Of a DNA stretch of 15,039 nucleotides, positions 12,951 to 15,039 are shown one piece after another. The DNA comes from Ignavibacteriales bacterium. Lineage in GTDB: Bacteria; Bacteroidota; Ignavibacteria; Ignavibacteriales; Ignavibacteriaceae. The stretch covers positions 1 to 15,039 of the forward strand of contig JAGUXE010000167.1 in assembly GCA_020061995.1 (NCBI GenBank), in the 5' to 3' direction. The translations under genes and the position numbers were made by a program. How positions within the stretch are numbered: the stretch's first letter is position 1; the number at the start of each line of letters is the position of its first letter. The notes beneath the pieces are model-generated. The model did not search any database, had not been told where the DNA came from, and saw only the letters and a list, made by a program, of their open reading frames with translations.

Positions 12951-15039
12951 ATGAAACATATTTACTACTTATTAACATTGATTTTATTCTTCTCTGTAAA
13001 TAACTTCTCACAAGAATGGCGAGTTGCGGCAACTCAGTCAATCCCGATTATTAGTGATGCTCATTTCTTAACAACTTCTGTGGGCTATTATGTTGGCAGT
13101 GCAGGTAGTGTGAGAAAAACAATTGACGGAGGCGTAAGCTGGAATTTATTAGCACCTGCCGGAACAGCCTCTTTACGGGTGGTTTATTTTGTAAACGAAC
13201 AACTCGGTTTTGTTGGTGATGATGCAACTTTAATTCACAAAACGACAGATGGTGGGTTAAGCTGGACAGCAATTCCTGTTACAGGTGGAGTTGGTGCAGT
13301 TTATGGAATACACTTCCTAAATGAAAATACCGGTTGGGTGTTAACTTCATCTTCTTCTGCAGGCAAATTGATGTATACTACTGACGGCGGAATTAATTGG
13401 AGTATGCTTCTTGATAATCCTGCTGGTGATCTTGAAGCTCTAAGCATTTATAATGGAACTACCGGAATCGTCTGCGGTGGCGGTGTTGGTAAAATGGATA
13501 TCTACTATACAGCAAACGGAACAACATGGACGAAGGCTACTGCTCCTACAATTCCAACCGGTTATACACGTTCTGACTTCAGGGCAATTCACATTCAAGA
13601 TGCAAATTTAGTTTATCTTGTTGGTTGGGGTTCTCTAATAGGACTTCAACAAAGCATGTACGCTAAATCTACTGATGGTGGTGCCACATGGACATTTCTT
13701 GTGCAGCAAGAAGAGAATAAAACTTATGACAATATGTGGGGTGTGTACTTTAAAGATGCTAATAATGGGTTAGCAATAGGTGGAGCCACACGAGGATCAG
13801 TTTGTGCACGTACCAACGATGGAGGAATTAATTGGACCCCAATAAATATTCCGTGCGGTGGTTCACTCGGCAGAATTGATGGATTTGGTGATGAGGTAAT
13901 AGTTACGGGAAGTAATAACATTTTAAAATCAACTGATTTTGGTACGACATGGCAGAGAATGAATGCTATTCCGGGATCATCATTATATGCGATGCATTCA
14001 ATCGGAGAAAATTTTATTGTAGCTGCCGGATTTGATGCAGTATTTATTAAGTCTACCGATGGAGGAAAAAATTGGGCTGCAAGTACAATTCGTGCTAATA
14101 ATGCCGCTCCAAATGCTCAAGATGTATTTTTTGTTAATGAAAATGTGGGTTATGCTACACACGGTTACGGTATGATAAGCAAAACGACCGATGGCGGAAA
14201 TTCATGGACTCAAGTTATGAAAGATACTATTGCAGTCGGTTGGACTAATTACGGTATTCATTTTCTGAATGAAAATTATGGTTTTGTTGTAGCTAAAACC
14301 GCTAACAATATTGACGGTATATTTAAAACTACTGATGGTGGTACTAGCTGGTTAATGAAAGAAAATGTTTTCGCAACAAATCTTCGTGGAGTTGCTTTCG
14401 CTGATCAAAATATAGGTATTGTCGTAGGGGAAAAATACAAAATCGGTTATACAACAGATGGTGGCACAACTTGGGTTGCAGCAACTCTGCCGACAATAAC
14501 CGGGACACCTAATCTCCGCAGTGTTAAATTTCTAAATTCAAATACTGCAATTGCAGTCGGTGATGCAATCATGCTAATCTCTAATGATGCCGGGAAAAAT
14601 TGGACTATCTCCGGTGCTACTGCTCCCGAAACACTTACTGGTATTGAATTTAAAGATCAACTAAATGGATGGGCTGTCGGTGCTAAAACTTCTCCCAGAA
14701 GTATCGCAATCCTATTAACAACAGATGGCGGTGTGAACTGGACAAACAGAGTTGATTATTCGGTATTCGATACAATGAAAACAGTAATTGATGTTGCTTA
14801 TACAAGTTCAGGGAATGCTTTTATTTGTGCAGCATCAAGTACAATTTACACCAATGCTTTACCTGATGGTATTACACAAGAACCCGGACAGCCTAAAGGT
14901 TTTTCATTAGAACAAAATTACCCAAATCCGTTTAATCCGGAAACGGTTATTAAATTTGAAATTGTTACCTCTGGTATCGTAAATCTAAAAATTTATGACA
15001 TACTAGGTAATGAAGTAGCAGAATTAGTCAATGAGTTCA
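12951..15039 (+). CDS. Secreted Asp-box repeat (Ycf48/BNR-like) protein with type IX sorting domain, 3'-truncated
   Basis: The frame runs open from the ATG at 12951 to the window end (696 residues seen). AGAGG at 12940-12944 is a good ribosome binding site. A signal peptide ends near NNFS-QEW (17-23). Residues about 56-597 hold 13 copies of an Asp-box pattern, [ST]-x-D-G-G-x-x-W, spaced 39-52 residues apart, which should build one or two beta-propellers as in Ycf48, sialidase-like and GH74 proteins. A type IX secretion sorting domain begins at about 651. It is therefore probably exported to the cell surface or released. No glycosidase catalytic residues can be assigned, so the activity is unknown. 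It lies only 32 nt after the barrel gene and may be co-transcribed, but such proteins are common and may be unrelated to the operon. Confidence 0.88.
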   Translation, partial: MKHIYYLLTLILFFSVNNFSQEWRVAATQSIPIISDAHFLTTSVGYYVGSAGSVRKTIDGGVSWNLLAPAGTASLRVVYFVNEQLGFVGDDATLIHKTTDGGLSWTAIPVTGGVGAVYGIHFLNENTGWVLTSSSSAGKLMYTTDGGINWSMLLDNPAGDLEALSIYNGTTGIVCGGGVGKMDIYYTANGTTWTKATAPTIPTGYTRSDFRAIHIQDANLVYLVGWGSLIGLQQSMYAKSTDGGATWTFLVQQEENKTYDNMWGVYFKDANNGLAIGGATRGSVCARTNDGGINWTPINIPCGGSLGRIDGFGDEVIVTGSNNILKSTDFGTTWQRMNAIPGSSLYAMHSIGENFIVAAGFDAVFIKSTDGGKNWAASTIRANNAAPNAQDVFFVNENVGYATHGYGMISKTTDGGNSWTQVMKDTIAVGWTNYGIHFLNENYGFVVAKTANNIDGIFKTTDGGTSWLMKENVFATNLRGVAFADQNIGIVVGEKYKIGYTTDGGTTWVAATLPTITGTPNLRSVKFLNSNTAIAVGDAIMLISNDAGKNWTISGATAPETLTGIEFKDQLNGWAVGAKTSPRSIAILLTTDGGVNWTNRVDYSVFDTMKTVIDVAYTSSGNAFICAASSTIYTNALPDGITQEPGQPKGFSLEQNYPNPFNPETVIKFEIVTSGIVNLKIYDILGNEVAELVNEF
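13116..14741 (+). repeat. Thirteen Asp-box coding repeats (about 120-155 nt units)
   Basis: The repeat is at protein level: TIDGGVSW, TTDGGLSW, TTDGGINW, TANGTTW (degenerate), STDGGATW, TNDGGINW, STDFGTTW, STDGGKNW, TTDGGNSW, TTDGGTSW, TTDGGTTW, SNDAGKNW and TTDGGVNW, centred near residues 59, 100, 145, 190, 242, 290, 329, 370, 414, 462, 503, 546 and 592. Codons vary between copies (gat/gac, ggt/gga/ggc), so the units are old and under protein-level selection. Confidence 0.85.
14901..15039 (+). other. Type IX secretion C-terminal sorting domain (partial)
   Basis: Coded motifs in order are FSLEQNYPNPFNP, ETVIKFEI, VNLKIYDILGNEVAELVNE. This is the type A sorting signal recognised by the PorSS/type IX machinery and is especially typical of Ignavibacteria and relatives. 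The domain normally runs about 80 residues, so roughly half is beyond the window. Confidence 0.9.

Overview
This is an AT-rich window with all ten recognisable genes on the plus strand and no RNA gene, insertion sequence or CRISPR array. It looks like a member of the Bacteroidota/Ignavibacteria group. The reasons are an ECF sigma factor with a FecR-type anti-sigma factor, a TonB-dependent receptor with an STN plus carboxypeptidase-regulatory-like N-terminus, and a type IX secretion C-terminal signal of the 'LEQNYPNPFNP' kind. That wording of the signal, together with fairly good Shine-Dalgarno sequences at most starts, makes Ignavibacteria or a close relative more likely than classical Bacteroidales. 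This is inference from style, not a phylogenetic result.

Region 1 (1-2529) is a two-component system. It holds the C-terminal part of a membrane histidine kinase, cut by the window edge, and an overlapping NtrC-type sigma-54 activator with receiver, AAA+ (intact GAFTGA) and Fis-type helix-turn-helix domains.

Region 2 (2741-7533) is a cell-surface signalling module: an ECF sigma factor, a FecR-like membrane anti-sigma factor and a large TonB-dependent receptor with an N-terminal STN signalling domain.

Region 3 (7517-12918) continues the receptor gene with almost no spacing. It encodes a lipoprotein with a lamin-tail-like domain (probably DUF4876), an ABC ATPase with unusual catalytic motifs, a six-helix ABC-2-like permease, a three-helix protein with a large probably periplasmic domain (probably DUF4857) and an outer-membrane beta-barrel (possibly DUF6850). 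Overlaps of 17, 4 and 1 nt and gaps of 9-10 nt point to one operon.

Region 4 (12951 to the window end) is a secreted protein with 13 Asp-box repeats, probably one or two beta-propellers, ending in a type IX sorting domain cut by the window edge.

The most interesting system is the receptor-to-barrel operon (4531-12918). It combines outer-membrane, lipoprotein and inner-membrane ABC parts under ECF sigma/anti-sigma control, but has no substrate-binding protein and no importer-type permease. Its substrate and direction of transport cannot be read from the sequence.
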